From Desulfovibrionales bacterium GWA2_65_9 (lineage in GTDB: Bacteria > Desulfobacterota > Desulfovibrionia > Desulfovibrionales > Desulfovibrionaceae), in NCBI GenBank assembly GCA_001799475.1, contig MGTN01000084.1, positions 8,238-48,866 on the forward strand: a stretch of 40,629 nucleotides of DNA, in the 5' to 3' direction. The notes beneath the pieces were generated by a model, which saw only the letters and a program-made list of their open reading frames with translations, made no database searches and was not told the origin of the DNA. How positions within the stretch are numbered: the first letter of the stretch is position 1; each line of letters starts with the position of its first letter. A program made the translations under genes and the position numbers. Below are positions 38,367 to 40,629 of the stretch, one piece after another.

Positions 38367-40629
38367 TTGCATACTGCGACCACGCCTCCAAACAATGCTG
38401 CAACGTCCGCCCCTGGCCGTGCCGGGCCGGCAGCTCCCACCCCCTTGGCGCAGGCCAGCCCCAACCGGCGCGCCCGCCAGATGGCGCTGCTCTGCGCCAT
38501 CGGCACCCTGGCGCTGGGAGCCTTTGGGCTGGTGGACGCGCTCACGGGGCAGCGGCTCTTTGGCGGAAGCCTGCTGCCCCAGTATATCCCCATGGCCGTG
38601 AGCACCGCCGCCCTGTTCATTTTCTTCAGCGGGCTTCTTGCCTTGGCGATTGTCGGCCAAAGGCCGGGCAGTCGGCCGGTGCTGCTGCTGACCGTTGGCC
38701 TTGTCACCCTGCTTGGCGCATCGGAGTGCGTGCAATACCTGTTCGGGCTTCCAGACCTTGCCCTGGAGCGCCACTACAACCGCTTCCTGACCCAGCTTCT
38801 GGGCCGGTCGACCCCCATGTCCCCGGTGACCAGCGCGCTTTTCCTCCTGGCCGGTTGCGCCGTCGGGCTGCTTCATTTCCGGCCCAGGCAGACCGTGGCC
38901 GCGTGGCACAACGATGTGGCGGCATATCTTGGCGTCGCGGTCAGTTTCGTCAGCCTGACCCTGCTCGGGGGGTATCTGCACGGCGCCCCGTTTTTCTATG
39001 GCACGCAGGTCGTTCCCGTTGCGGTGACGACATCCATGGCCTTTCTGCTCCTGGGTGCCGGGCTCGTTTACGCAGCCGGGCCCGGGAGCCTCTTCATGAG
39101 CGCCTTCTTCGGGGATTCCGCCAAGGCCCGGCTGATGCGGGTTTTCCCGCCTTTTGTGGCCGCCATGTTCCTGTTTCATCCCGCTATTGAAGTCCTCGTC
39201 TCCAAGGTCGTTGACGTCAACGCCGACCTGCTCTTCAGTCTCCAGGTGACTGTCCTGGCCGCCCTGACCGCAGCCATAACCGCGCTCGCGGTGCGGATCA
39301 TCGGCGTGTCCATGGACCGCGAAACGGTGTTGCGCCAGCAGGCGGAATCCAAGGCCGTCCGAGAGTCGCGCATCAACAAGGCCCAGGCCGAAATCGCCGA
39401 GGCGCTCATCAGGCCCGGAATGACCATTCAGGGCATTGCCGACATCTTGTACCGCATCGCCATGCAGCTCACCGGCAGCAACTTCGCCTTTGTCTCGACC
39501 ATTGACCCGGAAACCGGCGACAACATCGGGCACATGCGCACCGCCATGTTCGAGCATGGACAGTGTGACGTTGGCCGGTGCGACGTGTTCAAGCGAAACC
39601 CGGACGGGTCCTACCCCGCCCTTTGGGGACATGCGCTGAACACGCTTGAGGCGTTCTTCGAGAATGCCCCGGCGAGCCATCCCTCGTCGCGCGGCCTGCC
39701 TGAGGGGCACGCGCCTTTGGAACAGTTTCTGAGCGTGCCGGTGCGCTATGATCAGCAGCTGGTCGGGCAGATCGGCCTGGCCAATCCGGGCCGGGACTTC
39801 ACGCAGGAGGACCTGGACATGCTCCAGCCTCTCTCGGATCTGTTCGCCCTGGGCGTGCACCGCATCCGCTCCGAGCAGGCCCTGCTCGCGGCCAAGGAGG
39901 GCCTGGAAAGAACCGTGCGGCAACGCACGCAGGCCCTTGAAGATGCCAATGTCCAGCTCAGAAGCGAGGTGCGGGAGCGCGAGTTGTACCAGCAGGCGCT
40001 CACCGAGAGCGCCGGCCTGTACCGCGCCGTGGTCGAGGACCAGGGCGAGCTCATCTGCCGCTTCCGGCCGGACGGCGCCATCCTCTTCGCCAACAAGGCC
40101 CACACGCGCATCTTTGGCGGCAGCCTGCTGTCCCCGGCCGAGGATCACAGCCTGCTGCTGCACCGGGGGGCGGAACACAGCCTGGAGGAGCTTCTGGCCC
40201 TGATCACCCAGGACCGCAACGTGCTGGGCTTCGAACAACAGACCACCACCCCTTCCGGCCAGAAGGCCTGGTTCAACTGGACCTGCCGTGGCATCTTCGA
40301 CGATACGGAGACGCTGAGCGCATACCAGCTCGTGGGCCAGGACGTGACGCGGATACGCGAAGCCGAGCAGGCGCTGCGCGACCTCAACGAGAATCTGGAG
40401 GAGAAGGTGCGTGAGCGCACCATCCAGTTGGAGGAACGCACCAAAAGCGTTTTGCAGGTCAACAAGGATCTTGAGTTGGAGGTCGAGAACCGCAAGCGCG
40501 CGGAGCTGGCAAAGCTCCAAGCCGTGTTCGAGCAGCAGGTCAAGGTCCGCCAGATCACGGCGCTCTTTGGACTGGCCGAGGTGCTGAACGCCCGCTGGGA
40601 CAGCCTGGAGGACATGCTCCTCCAGGGGG
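38367..40629 (+). CDS. Membrane GAF-PAS sensor protein, 3' end outside window
   Basis: Open from TTG 38367 to the window edge, 754 codons so far. TTG is chosen because AGGGAGG lies 5 bases upstream, with a stop codon 15 bases before; the next ATG (38481) has no ribosome site. After a polar 37-residue lead come about seven or eight membrane helices (residues 39-305), a GAF domain (about 330-490; FAFVSTIDPETGDNIGHMRT, two Cys in HGQCDVGRCDVF, PVRYDQQLVGQIGLANPG), a coiled coil, a PAS domain (about 540-650; GELICRFRPDGAILFANKAH) and a long coiled coil. A kinase, cyclase or other output should follow beyond the window. Confidence 0.85.
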   Translation, partial: MHTATTPPNNAATSAPGRAGPAAPTPLAQASPNRRARQMALLCAIGTLALGAFGLVDALTGQRLFGGSLLPQYIPMAVSTAALFIFFSGLLALAIVGQRPGSRPVLLLTVGLVTLLGASECVQYLFGLPDLALERHYNRFLTQLLGRSTPMSPVTSALFLLAGCAVGLLHFRPRQTVAAWHNDVAAYLGVAVSFVSLTLLGGYLHGAPFFYGTQVVPVAVTTSMAFLLLGAGLVYAAGPGSLFMSAFFGDSAKARLMRVFPPFVAAMFLFHPAIEVLVSKVVDVNADLLFSLQVTVLAALTAAITALAVRIIGVSMDRETVLRQQAESKAVRESRINKAQAEIAEALIRPGMTIQGIADILYRIAMQLTGSNFAFVSTIDPETGDNIGHMRTAMFEHGQCDVGRCDVFKRNPDGSYPALWGHALNTLEAFFENAPASHPSSRGLPEGHAPLEQFLSVPVRYDQQLVGQIGLANPGRDFTQEDLDMLQPLSDLFALGVHRIRSEQALLAAKEGLERTVRQRTQALEDANVQLRSEVRERELYQQALTESAGLYRAVVEDQGELICRFRPDGAILFANKAHTRIFGGSLLSPAEDHSLLLHRGAEHSLEELLALITQDRNVLGFEQQTTTPSGQKAWFNWTCRGIFDDTETLSAYQLVGQDVTRIREAEQALRDLNENLEEKVRERTIQLEERTKSVLQVNKDLELEVENRKRAELAKLQAVFEQQVKVRQITALFGLAEVLNARWDSLEDMLLQG

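Overview
The window is a GC-rich bacterial chromosome segment. Gene content and order suggest a sulfate-reducing deltaproteobacterium of the Desulfovibrionaceae type: a system I cytochrome c maturation operon ending in a TPR gene, livKHMGF, guaBA followed by tat genes, a hisB/hisA pair split by a lipoprotein gene, and many PAS, Cache, GGDEF-EAL and hybrid-kinase proteins. The assignment is inferred from gene content only. I saw no rRNA, tRNA or CRISPR array.

Layout. 1-3284 (+): 3' end of ccmF, then ccmA, ccmB, ccmC, ccmD and a membrane-anchored TPR protein, tightly packed. 3311-8430 (+): a sigma70-like promoter and livKHMGF, an ABC importer for branched-chain amino acids. 8489-15297 (+): guaB, guaA, an unusual single gene fusing a TatA/B-type subunit to TatC, hisB, an unknown lipoprotein, and hisA, closed by a clear terminator. 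15369-16620 (-): an AT-richer patch with a small ribbon-helix-helix/RAMA-like gene and a HigB/HigA toxin-antitoxin pair. 16672-18590 (+): a SulP anion transporter closed by a 15-bp hairpin. 18906-20910 (-): a stand-alone Lrp/AsnC effector domain, a lipoprotein NagZ-like glycosidase and a YciI-like protein. 20925-25956 (-): a CstA/BtsT-type pyruvate/peptide transporter and a LytS/LytT two-component pair. The transporter promoter carries three 21-bp-spaced repeats that look like a LytTR operator. 25978-30496 (-): an RlmL-like rRNA methyltransferase and a CHASE4-PAS-GGDEF-EAL protein.

30661-32349 is a scrap zone: the end of a molybdopterin oxidoreductase gene, an intact metallo-beta-lactamase-fold hydrolase, the end of an IS481-type transposase and the last codons of an HD-GYP phosphodiesterase. 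From 32409 to the window end (+) lies a signalling cluster: a Cache-HAMP protein whose kinase core appears to have been excised in frame so that only an Hpt domain remains, a REC-REC-kinase, a REC-PAS-kinase-REC hybrid, and a membrane GAF-PAS sensor cut by the window edge.

Most notable are the kinase-deleted Cache-Hpt protein and its possible trans-phosphorelay, the Tat fusion, two related 153 and 259 bp inverted-repeat elements flanking the lytST genes (one supplies the stop codon of the methyltransferase gene), the candidate LytTR operator before cstA, and recurrent 12-nt-period tandem repeats inside several unrelated genes.
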